Of a stretch of 64,000 nt of DNA, positions 8,941-17,495 are shown piece after piece. Every line of letters begins with the position of its first letter. The stretch's first letter is position 1. Location of the stretch: the NCBI RefSeq assembly GCF_018263925.1, contig NZ_JAEVHF010000019.1:32334-96333 (forward strand), written 5' to 3'. Under the pieces are notes generated by a model. That model saw only the letters and a list, made by a program, of their open reading frames with translations, did no database searches and was not told the DNA's origin. Both the position numbers and the translations under genes were made by a program. Source of the stretch: Kistimonas asteriae (lineage in GTDB: Bacteria > Pseudomonadota > Gammaproteobacteria > Pseudomonadales > Endozoicomonadaceae).

Positions 8941-8976
8941 ATGAACGTCTATTGATCATTCTCAATAGACGTTCAT
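8941..8976 (+). terminator. 15-bp perfect stem-loop after C45 copy 1
   Basis: ATGAACGTCTATTGA and its exact reverse complement enclose TCATTC, 32 nt after the stop codon. No T-run follows. It may stabilise the 3' end or cause Rho-independent pausing; termination is inferred from position. Confidence 0.55.
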
Positions 8977-9046
8977 GGTTGAGTATTAAACTGCGAAGGG
9001 GAAAAACCAAATCCGATAACCATCAAAATACATAAGGAAAAAAACA

Positions 9047-9529
9047 ATGTTCAGATTCGTCATTATTCTGTTTTCAGCGGTATTTCTATCCGCGTGTGTG
9101 TCTGTCGCGAAGGTGTCAGATTTTCCGACATCAAACAGTGACATTGATTTTGCCACGCTGTCTGAAAAATCCTTTGACGAGGACTCTGTCGGATTTTATA
9201 CGACGGAATTTGAAGATTTTGTGCGCGTATCCCCTGTCTCTGAAGAGGCCCTTTACCAGGCGATAGAGGAGTCACTGAGAGAGGTTGGCTATACCGTGAA
9301 GCAGTCAAACCGGGAAAAAGGCGTAGTTATCGGCAAGAACGCCAGTGTTGGCATGACTGAATATGCGTCAGTCACCGGTGTTTATGTGAAACCGCAGCAG
9401 GGAGCGTTTCAGGTCTATGTCCGCACCAAGCTCACTCACTCCATCACACCCGGCTGGGCAAGCAAGTACGATGTTGCCAAGGCGGTGACAGGAAAACTCT
9501 GTGAAAACCTGGAAACCTGTGATCAGTAA
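9047..9529 (+). CDS. Hypothetical lipoprotein
   Basis: A 160-residue protein with a lipoprotein signal: MFRFVIILFSAVFLSAC, lipid-modified Cys at residue 17. The mature part has one compact domain with alternating strands and one helix (EEALYQAIEESLREVGYTV), then a C-terminal Cys pair (KLCENLETC). I do not recognise a named family. AAGGAAAA precedes the ATG. It stands alone between C45 copy 1 and brnQ. Confidence 0.75.
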   Translation: MFRFVIILFSAVFLSACVSVAKVSDFPTSNSDIDFATLSEKSFDEDSVGFYTTEFEDFVRVSPVSEEALYQAIEESLREVGYTVKQSNREKGVVIGKNASVGMTEYASVTGVYVKPQQGAFQVYVRTKLTHSITPGWASKYDVAKAVTGKLCENLETCDQ

Positions 9530-9798
9530 AGGCTGATCGGGCACGTCTTTACTCATCCTTATGCTGTTTCGGCATGGTTCGGCCTGGTCGCAGATTGGGT
9601 TGAACCGGATGATGAGAAGGCCCCTTAGGATAGGATCGTTTTTATATGGCCCTCTGGTGGGGCAGCGTCCTATCAATCTGAAGCAGGCTTGATGCTATTT
9701 GAAGGCGTTGAGATGTGGCGGCTAATACCTATTGTTCGATCTGCGTTGATTCCTCAGGATAAATAGACGTTTTTTCTCAAAGTTTTTAACGAACATGC

Positions 9799-9932
9799 AC
9801 ACTCATTGTCACGAACGGTTCAACATCGTGAACACTGCCTACCAGGCAATGAGTGTTGTCGTGGTCGTCGTGGTCTCCCTGGTCATTCCTTAGGGTAGGC
9901 AACGTATGGCCGGCCCTTCTGGAGGGGCCGGC
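9799..9932 (+). promoter_or_regulatory. Candidate transcription attenuator upstream of brnQ
   Basis: ACACTCATTG at 9799-9808 is an exact complement of CAATGAGTGT at 9847-9856, which contains the leader start codon. CTGCCT / AGGCA offers an alternative local stem. A GC-rich hairpin (GCCGGCCC / GGGCCGGC, 9909-9932) lies 15 nt after the leader stop. The leader peptide is full of valine codons. No T-run follows the last hairpin, so the ending mechanism is uncertain. Confidence 0.55.
9849..9893 (+). CDS. Val-rich leader peptide (MSVVVVVVVSLVIP)
   Basis: A 14-codon open frame ending in TAG, 107 nt before brnQ. Eight codons are Val, seven of them in a row, with one Leu and one Ile. Such codon runs are the mark of ribosome-mediated attenuation for branched-chain amino acid genes (compare ilvB and ilvG leaders). 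The downstream gene is a branched-chain amino acid transporter, which fits. The ribosome site (CCAGG) is weak. Confidence 0.65.
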   Translation: MSVVVVVVVSLVIP

Positions 9933-10000
9933 AGATTGTATCAAACATCTCTCCAGTCCCCGCCTCAAGGTCCGGCTCCAACCAATAGATGGAGTCATCA

Positions 10001-11296
10001 ATGCTGCGAAAAGACCTGATAGCCCTTGGTTTTATGACCTTTGCCCTTTTCCTGGGGGCGGGCAATATCATTTATCCCCCCATTCTGGGACAGCAAGCGG
10101 GTTCCGAGCTGCTGCTCGCGGCAGTCGGCTTTCTATTAACTGCTGTAGGACTCCCCCTTTTAGCCTTGGTCTCCATGGCTTTGACAGGCGGTTCCCGAGA
10201 AATGACCGAACTCCTTCCCAGACGCTGGAGCCGGGCATTCTGGTTTATCCTGTTTATTGCTTTTGGTCCGGCACTGGTCATTCCAAGAGTGGCTGTGGTG
10301 GCGTATGAGATGGGGATGGCGCCTTTTCTGGAAGCTCCTCAGGCCGGGCAACTGGCTGTATATAGCGCTGTATTCTTTGCTTTGGCATTGCTGTTGGCGT
10401 TAAAGCCCGGCGCCATGATCAATGCCGTGGGTCGCTGGGTGACCCCTGCCCTTATTTTATTGCTCTGTGCCATTGCCTGGGGAACCCTGTCCCAGCCGCA
10501 GGATCTGATTCATGCAACGACCATGGCCGCACCATTGTCAGAGGGCCTGGTTCAGGGCTATATGACGATGGATTGTATTGCCGCTCTTGGTTTTGGCGCC
10601 GTTATTGGTCAGGCGATTCGCCAGCTGGGTATTACCGAGCCTAAAGCCATGGCTCGCTATACGATCTATGCAGCGATAATTGCGGCGGCAGGCCTGAGCC
10701 TGGTTTATCTCATGTTGATGTATCTTGGGGCGACCAGTACCAGCATTGCGCCCAATGCGACGAATGGCGGGCAAATTCTGGCCTTATATGTCGCGGCACT
10801 GTTTGGTCTGCCTGGAAAGTTGTTGCTGGCACTGACGATCTCCTTGGCCTGCCTGACCACCGCGGTAGGTGTAGGTTCTGCGTGCGCCCATTACTTCAGC
10901 CGTGAATTCAAACTGAACTACGCTGTAGCGCTGGCCGGCGTTATGCTGGCCTCTGCCGTTACCGCCAATGTTGGACTGACCCAACTGATCGCCATTTCCG
11001 CACCCGCTGTTGTCGCGCTTTATCCACTGGCTGTTGCGCTGGTTATTCTGGCGCTGGTGCGCCACAAACTCCCCAACGCCTTACAAGCCTACAGAATCAT
11101 TTTCCCGATTGTTGCGCTGTTCGCCCTGTTGGATGGCGCCAAGGCGGCAGGGTTGCTGGCTGACGCATCAATACAGGCGCTTGAGCACTGGTTACCCCTG
11201 TTTTCACAGGGCATGGGCTGGCTGATTCCCTTTATGGTGACGTTGGCTTTTGTCTGGTTATCAGGTTATGGAAAACGTTTAACCCAGGTTGCCTGA
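10001..11296 (+). CDS. brnQ: LIVCS-family branched-chain amino acid:cation symporter
   Basis: A 431-residue inner-membrane protein with about 12 helices, close to E. coli BrnQ in length (439). The N-terminal motif GFMTFALFLGAGNIIYPP is typical, and the sodium-coupled LIVCS fold is evident throughout. It imports Leu, Ile and Val. The frame has an ATG at 9989, but GGAG then lies 6-7 nt before the ATG at 10001, so I take the latter. A Val-rich leader peptide lies upstream and a clean terminator follows, so it is a single-gene transcript. Confidence 0.94.
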   Translation: MLRKDLIALGFMTFALFLGAGNIIYPPILGQQAGSELLLAAVGFLLTAVGLPLLALVSMALTGGSREMTELLPRRWSRAFWFILFIAFGPALVIPRVAVVAYEMGMAPFLEAPQAGQLAVYSAVFFALALLLALKPGAMINAVGRWVTPALILLLCAIAWGTLSQPQDLIHATTMAAPLSEGLVQGYMTMDCIAALGFGAVIGQAIRQLGITEPKAMARYTIYAAIIAAAGLSLVYLMLMYLGATSTSIAPNATNGGQILALYVAALFGLPGKLLLALTISLACLTTAVGVGSACAHYFSREFKLNYAVALAGVMLASAVTANVGLTQLIAISAPAVVALYPLAVALVILALVRHKLPNALQAYRIIFPIVALFALLDGAKAAGLLADASIQALEHWLPLFSQGMGWLIPFMVTLAFVWLSGYGKRLTQVA

Positions 11297-11326
11297 CTGT
11301 TTCAGGATGACGACAGATTACCTGAG

Positions 11327-11353
11327 AACCTCCCAATACCGGGAGGTTTTTTT
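11327..11353 (+). terminator. Intrinsic terminator of brnQ
   Basis: AACCTCCC / GGGAGGTT stem with a 6-nt loop followed by seven or more T, 31 nt after the stop. Confidence 0.92.
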
Positions 11354-11500
11354 ATGGGTTTCTTAAAAGAGAATTCGTTATGAACCCTAATACTCAGGAT
11401 TGAGTTTTTTCGTTGAAACTGCGCCATCTGTGTAACAGTTTTTTCGCCGTAACGCCTGATATCAGTAGAGTTATTGCTATTTAATGTAATAAAAGCCATA

Positions 11501-11539
11501 CGGATAGTGAATTTTTAATCCTGCCCGAATCCTTAAAAT
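11501..11539 (+). promoter_or_regulatory. Promoter of OMP paralog 3
   Basis: CGGATAGTGAATTTT from 11501 and TAAAAT at 11534-11539 within GAATCCTTAAAATG. CGGA-to--10 spacing is 33 nt, as in the other copies. Confidence 0.7.
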
Positions 11540-11625
11540 GGGTTTCACACGCTGACCAGACGGATATCGCCCCGGGCCAGCAATAACAACAGCCAATGAA
11601 ACCAATCCACAACGGGTGTGAAACC
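11540..11625 (+). promoter_or_regulatory. Structured 5' UTR of OMP paralog 3
   Basis: GGTTTCACA at 11541-11549 is exactly complementary to TGTGAAACC at 11617-11625, which abuts the ATG. A second internal pairing (GCTG / CAGC) is possible. Length (86 nt) equals that of paralog 2. Confidence 0.6.
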
Positions 11626-12213
11626 ATGAAAAAAGTGATTATTGCCGCTGCGGTCGTCTCTGCCACCAGCATGGGCAGTATCGGTTCAGCGATGGCCAGT
11701 GACTGGTTTATCGGTGTTGAAGCTGGCAAGGCGAGGAATGAAGTCACGGTAGAAAAAAATACCTATGGCAAGGCCTCAGACAAGGTCAAGCATACAGACC
11801 TTGGTCTGCGAGTCGGCAAATATCTCAATGAGAATGTTCGCACCTACGCCACTATCACGTCCGGTAAGAACAGCTGGGGACATGGTGCAGACAAGATCGA
11901 AATGAAAGACCAGAACCTGCTGTTATCCGCTGACTACCTGTTCGGTGACGGCAACCTGAAACCATTTGTTGGGGCGACTGTCGGCACCAACCGCACCAAA
12001 ATTGATACGGCTGTCGGTAACGAAACCGAAAGATCCTTTGCGTATGGCGCCCAGGCCGGCGTGGTTTACGCCTTGGGGCAGGTCGACCTTGAAGCGGGCT
12101 ACCGTTACCTCAAGCACAACAGTACGTTCAAATTCAGCCAGGGAGCGCCCGGAATGAAGCTCAAGAACAAGGATACCCAAAAGGTTTACCTGTCCGCTGC
12201 CTACCGCTTCTGA
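11626..12213 (+). CDS. Small outer-membrane beta-barrel protein, paralog 3
   Basis: A 195-residue paralog of the proteins at 4565 and 6570. The signal peptide ends AMA before SDWFIGVEAG, and the protein ends in YLSAAYRF. The open frame extends upstream to 11596, but the ATG at 11626 aligns with the starts of both paralogs. The stop is only 81 nt before a C45-type hydrolase gene, close enough for co-transcription. Confidence 0.88.
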   Translation: MKKVIIAAAVVSATSMGSIGSAMASDWFIGVEAGKARNEVTVEKNTYGKASDKVKHTDLGLRVGKYLNENVRTYATITSGKNSWGHGADKIEMKDQNLLLSADYLFGDGNLKPFVGATVGTNRTKIDTAVGNETERSFAYGAQAGVVYALGQVDLEAGYRYLKHNSTFKFSQGAPGMKLKNKDTQKVYLSAAYRF

Positions 12214-12294
12214 ACAACTGGCGGGGCGCATTAATTCGTGAGTTAAGGGCCTCGCTGTCACCTTTTGGTTCAATCGCTTGCAAAGGATCGTCAC

Positions 12295-13566
12295 ATGAAT
12301 AACAAGAATGTCAGAACCCTCAAGCAAACCCTGTGTTCCGCCTTTCTGGCAATAGGGATGGTCGCCAGTGCCTCAGCGGCATTGATTCAGCACACCGACC
12401 AGATGGCCGAAGTCCGTTTTTCCGGTACCGCCTATGAGTTGGGTCAGCATGTCGCAACCGTAGCGGGTGATCAGATTCGCGAGGCTATGGATGATTATGC
12501 CGGGACACTGGATACGATGTTACCCGGCCTGCATGTCATGGCACTGGCTAAGGGGATGGAAGGTAACCGTGTTTATCCGCGATTGAAGGAGGTTTCGCCT
12601 GATGGTGCCGCTTATATTCAGGGCATGGCGGATACCCTGAACCTGCCGGAAAGCTTGTTGTTATCCGTGGCGATGTCCGATGAAGCGATTTTGGAATCCC
12701 AGGCCAACGGCGGTATGGGGTTTCTGCAGGCCAGCAAGCCCGATACCCATGATCCGGCGGCACCCGCGAAATGCACCACCTTTGGTTATTCCGATGGCCA
12801 GGGTTACGGCTGGGGAATGGCAAACTTTGACTATATGGGCATCAATTACAGTAATTTGATTGTGCTCAACTATACCGATGAAAACGGTGACCGACGCATT
12901 ATCCAGACCTGGGCTGGCCTGATTCCATACGGTGGTGTGACAGCGGGTGGTCAGCCCCTGTTGATGAATACCCTGGCTGATCAGGGGACGATTCGTCAGG
13001 ACAAGGGCGAAGCGATTATCAGTGAACAATCGACGCCATCCTTTTATCTCAGCTGGGATGCGTATGGTGCAAAAAACGCCGGTGAATTACAGACGCTGTT
13101 TAACCAGCACAATCACTATACGGCCTATTTCTCTTACACGCTGATCGATGCGCAGGGCAATGTCAGCAATATTGAGAATGCTTATGGCGATAAGGTGAAC
13201 ATGTCCGGTGCCGGCTGGCAGGCGCATGCCAATCACAGTATCTATGGCGATGCGTGGCAGACCCTTGGGCCTGATTTTGCTGCGCATACACTTGAGCGTC
13301 AGCAGGCCACAGAAGCCTTTATGGAGAACCATGCCGATAGCGCCAGCAAAACGCAGGTGCAGGATTTTGCTGGCCAAAAGCCGCTGTGGAAAGGACGCGG
13401 GAAGATGATGGGAACAGTGACAGCCACCTACTTCAGCGTGAAAGGCAAGCAGGTCGATATGTATATCCAGACCGACGCCGTTGGCGGTGGACAACACGAA
13501 GTGCATATCCGCAATTATGATCAGCCTGTATCATCTGCTGCTACACCTGTGACGCTCTCCCATTGA
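12295..13566 (+). CDS. Exported C45-type Ntn hydrolase, copy 2
   Basis: A 423-residue protein with a signal peptide ending ASASA before ALIQH. FSGTAYELGQHVATVAGDQIRE is the N-terminal C45 motif. The probable nucleophile is Cys160 in APAKCTTFGYS, followed by GWGMANFDY and the NTLADQG region. It is distantly related to copy 1: the domain plan is the same but residues differ widely, so this is not a recent duplicate. AAGGA precedes the ATG at 12295. Likely action is on an N-acyl amide in the periplasm or outside the cell. Confidence 0.82.
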   Translation: MNNKNVRTLKQTLCSAFLAIGMVASASAALIQHTDQMAEVRFSGTAYELGQHVATVAGDQIREAMDDYAGTLDTMLPGLHVMALAKGMEGNRVYPRLKEVSPDGAAYIQGMADTLNLPESLLLSVAMSDEAILESQANGGMGFLQASKPDTHDPAAPAKCTTFGYSDGQGYGWGMANFDYMGINYSNLIVLNYTDENGDRRIIQTWAGLIPYGGVTAGGQPLLMNTLADQGTIRQDKGEAIISEQSTPSFYLSWDAYGAKNAGELQTLFNQHNHYTAYFSYTLIDAQGNVSNIENAYGDKVNMSGAGWQAHANHSIYGDAWQTLGPDFAAHTLERQQATEAFMENHADSASKTQVQDFAGQKPLWKGRGKMMGTVTATYFSVKGKQVDMYIQTDAVGGGQHEVHIRNYDQPVSSAATPVTLSH

Positions 13567-13575
13567 CCGGAAAAT

Positions 13576-13632
13576 GCTTGTATCTCGCAGTATGGTAGGT
13601 TGGTTTTCCTACGGAACCTACGAGATACAAGC
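13576..13632. repeat. Long interrupted inverted repeat between convergent genes
   Basis: GCTTGTATCTC at 13576-13586 pairs with GAGATACAAGC at 13622-13632, and inside it GTAGGTT (13595-13601) pairs with AACCTAC (13615-13621). It sits between C45 copy 2 (+) and a LysR gene (-), so it probably marks the 3' ends of both transcripts. No T-run. Confidence 0.6.
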
Positions 13633-13662
13633 GATTTATATGCCCGGTGGTCGAAGCAATAA

Positions 13663-14583
13663 TCAGGATTCCAGGTAAGCCTCTGACAGCGTCGCGAGGT
13701 TTTTTTTCCTCAATCTTTGCGGGGGAAGACAATCCGACAAAGCGTGCTCCAGCCAGTGTATAAATGCCTGTTCCAACGCTTCCGGCACCCGGTGCAGCTG
13801 CAGTAACAGGTAACGGTGTCCCGATAATACAAATCCAAAGGGCGCAATCAGGTGCCCGCGTGCCAGATCATCCGCAACCAGAGGGTAGGATCCGATCGCC
13901 GCCCCCAGACCATCGATCGCGCCTTGAATACAGAAATAAAAATGGGCAAAGGTTTGCTGGGTATTCTTTGAAAGTGACATGCCATCAACACAGGATTGCC
14001 AATGCGCCCAGGCGTGCGGCCTTGTCTGGCTATGGAGCAGTTTGAGGCTGTTGAGGTCATTTTTTACCTGACGCCAATAATCCGGTGAGACGACAGGGCC
14101 GACCCACTCATCCACCAGTGGTGTCTGTTGGTACTCAGGGGATACCGAAAAATCATCACGACGAATGGCCAGGGACAGGCCGTTATCGCCCAGTGTGACA
14201 GGACCGCCGGCAGTCGACAGCCTGATATCGGCTCCGGGGTGATTGTCATAGAAATCCGACAGGCGTGGCATCAGCCAGCGCATGGTTAATGTGGGCTCAC
14301 ACGAGACTTCCAGGCAGGTTTTCTTAGTCTGGGCCAGTTTATCCACACCGGTTGTGAGCGCCTGAAACGCCTGTGTCGTATAGCCTCTGAGCTGTTCACC
14401 GGCCGGTGTTAACGCCACATTCCGTCCTTGACGGTAAAACAAAGGCTGCGACAGATACGCTTCCAGCACTTTGATCTGCTTACTCACCGCCCCATGGGTA
14501 ATACATAGCTTTTCTGCCGCTTCACTGTAGCTGGATGAGGCTGCTGCGACATGGAAGATATGAAAGGCTTTCAAGTGCCTCAT
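13663..14583 (-). CDS. LysR-family transcriptional regulator (GcvA-like)
   Basis: A 306-residue protein. The N-terminal winged helix-turn-helix (AAASSSYSEAAEKLCITHGAVSKQIKVLE, residues 13-41) resembles GcvA/AmpR-type regulators, and a periplasmic-binding-like effector domain follows from about residue 90. It is divergent from a LysE-family exporter; regulator/exporter pairs of this type (ArgP/LysE, for example) usually control the exporter. The effector is unknown but is likely an amino acid or similar small molecule. Confidence 0.9.
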   Translation of the reverse strand: MRHLKAFHIFHVAAASSSYSEAAEKLCITHGAVSKQIKVLEAYLSQPLFYRQGRNVALTPAGEQLRGYTTQAFQALTTGVDKLAQTKKTCLEVSCEPTLTMRWLMPRLSDFYDNHPGADIRLSTAGGPVTLGDNGLSLAIRRDDFSVSPEYQQTPLVDEWVGPVVSPDYWRQVKNDLNSLKLLHSQTRPHAWAHWQSCVDGMSLSKNTQQTFAHFYFCIQGAIDGLGAAIGSYPLVADDLARGHLIAPFGFVLSGHRYLLLQLHRVPEALEQAFIHWLEHALSDCLPPQRLRKKNLATLSEAYLES

Positions 14584-14690
14584 CTGTGAATTTTTCTCAC
14601 ATACTGCTGGAGATTGTTTCGATTATAGCCAGCGTTAGAACACATACAATAGGCCCAGCATTCACACCACAGATGACAATGGAATCTCCA

Positions 14691-15302
14691 ATGGATTTGA
14701 TCAGCATGGCCCTCCTTGGCGTATTAATCGTTATTAGTCCGGGGGCTGACTTTGTACTGGTTTTGAAGAACAGCCTTAACAGGGGAAGACAAGCGGGGAT
14801 TCTGACAGCCGTAGGCATTAGTCTGGCTATCTGTGTGCACATCGGGTATTCGATGCTGGGTATCAGCTACTTAATCTCACAAAATGAATGGCTGTATCGC
14901 CTGGTGCGATATGCCGGCTCTGCCTATTTGATTTACCTGGGCATAAAAAGTGTTTTGTTTTCCAATCCCTCCCTTGACGCTGAAGCCGCGTCTGAAAAAG
15001 CGATAAAAGGTTATCAATATCTGGCGGAGGGCTTTTTGTGCAATGTCCTGAACCCGAAGACCATGCTGTTTTTCTTGAGTATCTTCAGTCAGGTGATTTC
15101 TCCTGACGCCAGTAGCCATCAGCTGACAGTACTGTATGGGATATACATGGTGTTACTCCATGGTTTGTGGTTTTGTGCCGTCGCCATGCTGTTTACATCG
15201 GATTTTCTTCAGGCACGCTTGCGCAGCGTGAGAACCGTTTTAAACAAAGTCTGCGGAACAGGTCTGGTCGCCTTTGGAACACTCCTTGCTATCAAAGCGT
15301 AA
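14691..15302 (+). CDS. LysE/RhtB-family amino acid exporter
   Basis: A 203-residue inner-membrane protein of about six helices. LGVLIVISPGADFVLVLKNSL is the N-terminal LysE/RhtB signature (xxPGPxxx with Ala for Pro), and FLCNVLNPKTMLFFLSIF is the second hallmark. The frame has ATGs at 14673 and 14679, but GGAA about 6 nt before the ATG at 14691 and the family start (MDLISMALLG) favour 14691. It is divergent from a LysR regulator that probably controls it. Confidence 0.92.
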   Translation: MDLISMALLGVLIVISPGADFVLVLKNSLNRGRQAGILTAVGISLAICVHIGYSMLGISYLISQNEWLYRLVRYAGSAYLIYLGIKSVLFSNPSLDAEAASEKAIKGYQYLAEGFLCNVLNPKTMLFFLSIFSQVISPDASSHQLTVLYGIYMVLLHGLWFCAVAMLFTSDFLQARLRSVRTVLNKVCGTGLVAFGTLLAIKA

Positions 15303-15466
15303 GGAGGATGGAGTTAACGGCATGCAAAAAGGCGAGATTGGGTGTTAACAGGCTCTCAAGAGTATTGGGATTGTTATGCCAACTCAGCGAAAAAACCATG
15401 GAAAAGCGATGTTTTTATGAGACAGTATGGCCAATGTCTGTGTCGTAAAAGTGGTAGATACATCCC

Positions 15467-16432
15467 GTGCTGTTTAACACCCGCAATTGCCTGTTTCTTC
15501 TTCTGCTCCTGCTTTGGGGCAGACAGGTGTGGGCGGGGTTTGATTTTGTCAGCCACGATGTCCCACCTATCGAAATCGCCACGACAACAGCCGATACCTT
15601 CAGCTATACATTCACCGTCACCTTTGACCCGAAGTGTACCTCTGGCTGTACCGGCTCTCAGGATTATCGGCTGGGATTTTCGCCCCGATCAATCGGTTCG
15701 GGTTCAGGCAATGCACCGGCTATTTCCGCCGGTGACCTTGGCAGTGTTATGGCAAACCGTGCGACATTCACCACAACCGGAGACAGCGAGGATAGCTCGA
15801 AAAAACAGTTTTCGCTCGGTGGCTGGTCATCCACGATTTCACCCTTTTCCTCGTCAACACGTGTGACAGCCACGTATACCGTGACATTGAAAAAGAATGG
15901 CTTACTGAACATTCTGACGGGTGGTGGCGATGCACTGGTGTTTTACCTGGTCGGGGAAGATGTGGATTCTGCCCGCTACTATGATTCCCGTGAAATCAGT
16001 ATTCCGCTGAGCCGGGCGAATGAGGTCAAGATCTCGGGCCTTGAGGACGTCGTGCTTAACAGTGCGGATCTCTCGGGCAACAACCTGGATGCTGATATTG
16101 GTGTTTGTGTCTTCAGTACCACGGCGGAAGTCAGGCTCGATTTTGATGGGGCCAATGTTCCCGGGCAGGATTACCAGTTGAGCAGAACCAGTGGGTGCAA
16201 CCAGTCGGGCCAGTGTGTGCCGTACCGGATCCGGGTCTGGACGCTCAATGAGGGCTGGCTAACGTATCGCCGAAAAGGACACCGTCAGGCCAAATGGACA
16301 GCCAGTACGAATGTGCAGTGTAACGGAACGGATAATATGACCATTCGGGTTCGCCTGAAAAAGAATGATGTTAATAATGCTGGAACAGGGGTTTACCAGG
16401 ATACGATGACGGTAATTGTTTCTGCGGCCTGA
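15467..16432 (+). CDS. Secreted protein with a C-terminal spore-coat-U-like domain
   Basis: A 321-residue protein starting at GTG with a strong signal peptide (residues 1-23, CLFLLLLLLWGRQVWA). The N-terminal half is Ser/Thr-rich and beta-rich with one Cys pair (KCTSGC). The C-terminal part (from about residue 188: EVKISGLEDVVLNS, GVCVFSTTAEVRL, GCNQSGQCVPYRI) resembles the SCPU domain of secreted pilus-like proteins, with the usual four cysteines. No chaperone or usher genes are nearby, so it may be an orphan subunit or an adhesin. The family call is tentative. Confidence 0.6.
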   Translation: MLFNTRNCLFLLLLLLWGRQVWAGFDFVSHDVPPIEIATTTADTFSYTFTVTFDPKCTSGCTGSQDYRLGFSPRSIGSGSGNAPAISAGDLGSVMANRATFTTTGDSEDSSKKQFSLGGWSSTISPFSSSTRVTATYTVTLKKNGLLNILTGGGDALVFYLVGEDVDSARYYDSREISIPLSRANEVKISGLEDVVLNSADLSGNNLDADIGVCVFSTTAEVRLDFDGANVPGQDYQLSRTSGCNQSGQCVPYRIRVWTLNEGWLTYRRKGHRQAKWTASTNVQCNGTDNMTIRVRLKKNDVNNAGTGVYQDTMTVIVSAA

Positions 16433-16600
16433 CTTTGTGAATATCCTGAATTGTCCGCGACAAGAATGACTTGATGGCGTGGAAAAAATCTAACGGGTTA
16501 GGGGATGCATTTCGCATTATTACTCGGTTAATCAGCCATATTTAGTCTATAGTTTGGCTCGACTGGTTGTGCAAGAATCAAGAAAGTGAAGGAATCCAAT

Positions 16601-17020
16601 ATGCATTATGATTCACGACTTGATGATATTGAACGGCGGTTAACTGTAGTGGAAACCTATCAGCGTAATTCGGCAGAACCGTTGAATGATACTGTGGAAT
16701 ATCAACGGGAAACCATGCAACGGCTGGAGCGTAATTATGGGCACATTGTACATATCCTTGAGCGGCAGAGTGCCACACTGGCTAACCATGATGATCAACT
16801 GGCCAGCCTGAACAGTGATGTCTGCATTCTGAAAGCTGATGTGGATGCCATGAAAACCAATGTTTCAACCTTGGAAAAACGGGTGGAACAGGGGTTTACC
16901 GGTGTGAAAGCGGATATTGCAACGCTAAACAGTGATATTACCGGCATTAAGACTGATATTGCGGTATTAAATAATGATATTACGGACATCAAAGCAATGC
17001 TGGTTAAGCATTTGAAATAA
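16601..17020 (+). CDS. Hypothetical coiled-coil protein
   Basis: A 139-residue protein almost wholly predicted as coiled coil, without signal peptide or membrane helix. The C-terminal half has near-repeats of about 13-14 residues (ADIATLNSDITGIKTD, IAVLNNDITDIKAM). AAGGAA before the ATG at 16601 sets the start; an in-frame GTG lies at 16586. The pattern resembles t-SNARE-like or phage-tail-type heptad proteins, but no function can be given. Confidence 0.72.
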   Translation: MHYDSRLDDIERRLTVVETYQRNSAEPLNDTVEYQRETMQRLERNYGHIVHILERQSATLANHDDQLASLNSDVCILKADVDAMKTNVSTLEKRVEQGFTGVKADIATLNSDITGIKTDIAVLNNDITDIKAMLVKHLK

Positions 17021-17081
17021 TCGGGTTTAATTCTCTGCTGTTCATGATCTGATCCATGCTTTCTCGGATCCACTCAATACG

Positions 17082-17111
17082 GATCGCTGGCGGCTATTGA
17101 TGCCAGCGATC
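17082..17111. terminator. 10-bp perfect stem-loop between convergent genes
   Basis: GATCGCTGGC and GCCAGCGATC flank a 10-nt loop, 62 nt after the coiled-coil gene and 26 nt from the end of the convergent small gene. Confidence 0.5.
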
Positions 17112-17136
17112 AATCGGTTTAACCAGGTCTTCACAC

Positions 17137-17343
17137 TCACTTGTTTTTCAGGTCGCTGTTAGTTGCCTGAATGGTTTCTACTATCTCTCTGATAATGCTG
17201 GGTAAGAAACGTATCTGTTGGGCGGAACCCAGATAGGTGACGGGTAATGTGGTATTAACCGGTTTGATTTCAAACATACGGCGATTGTTTATCGTCTTCC
17301 AGGCGAGTTTGAATTTCAGATTGCTGGAATGGTTATTGATCAT
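17137..17343 (-). CDS. Small hypothetical protein (68 aa)
   Basis: A 68-residue frame with an ATG 10 nt after an AGGA on the minus strand. It is basic in its first half, with no signal peptide and no recognised motif. It could be real or a chance frame; the convergent arrangement and the stem-loop at its 3' end give slight support. Confidence 0.4.
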   Translation of the reverse strand: MINNHSSNLKFKLAWKTINNRRMFEIKPVNTTLPVTYLGSAQQIRFLPSIIREIVETIQATNSDLKNK

Positions 17344-17495
17344 TGGAATGACATCCTGTTTTTTGTAGAAAGACTGTGATTTAAAAAGATCTGTGTTACA
17401 GGTAATCGCGTTGTCTGTGATTACTCTGCAGAAAAAGGCTCATGCAGATTGCGTGTTAGGCCAAGGTTTTCTGTTTCTGCTATATAGTTGAGTGA

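Noticed and set aside
9612..9676. Possible terminator pairing GATAGGA / TCCTATC after the lipoprotein gene
   Set aside because: Loop too long and stem too short to claim; no T-run.
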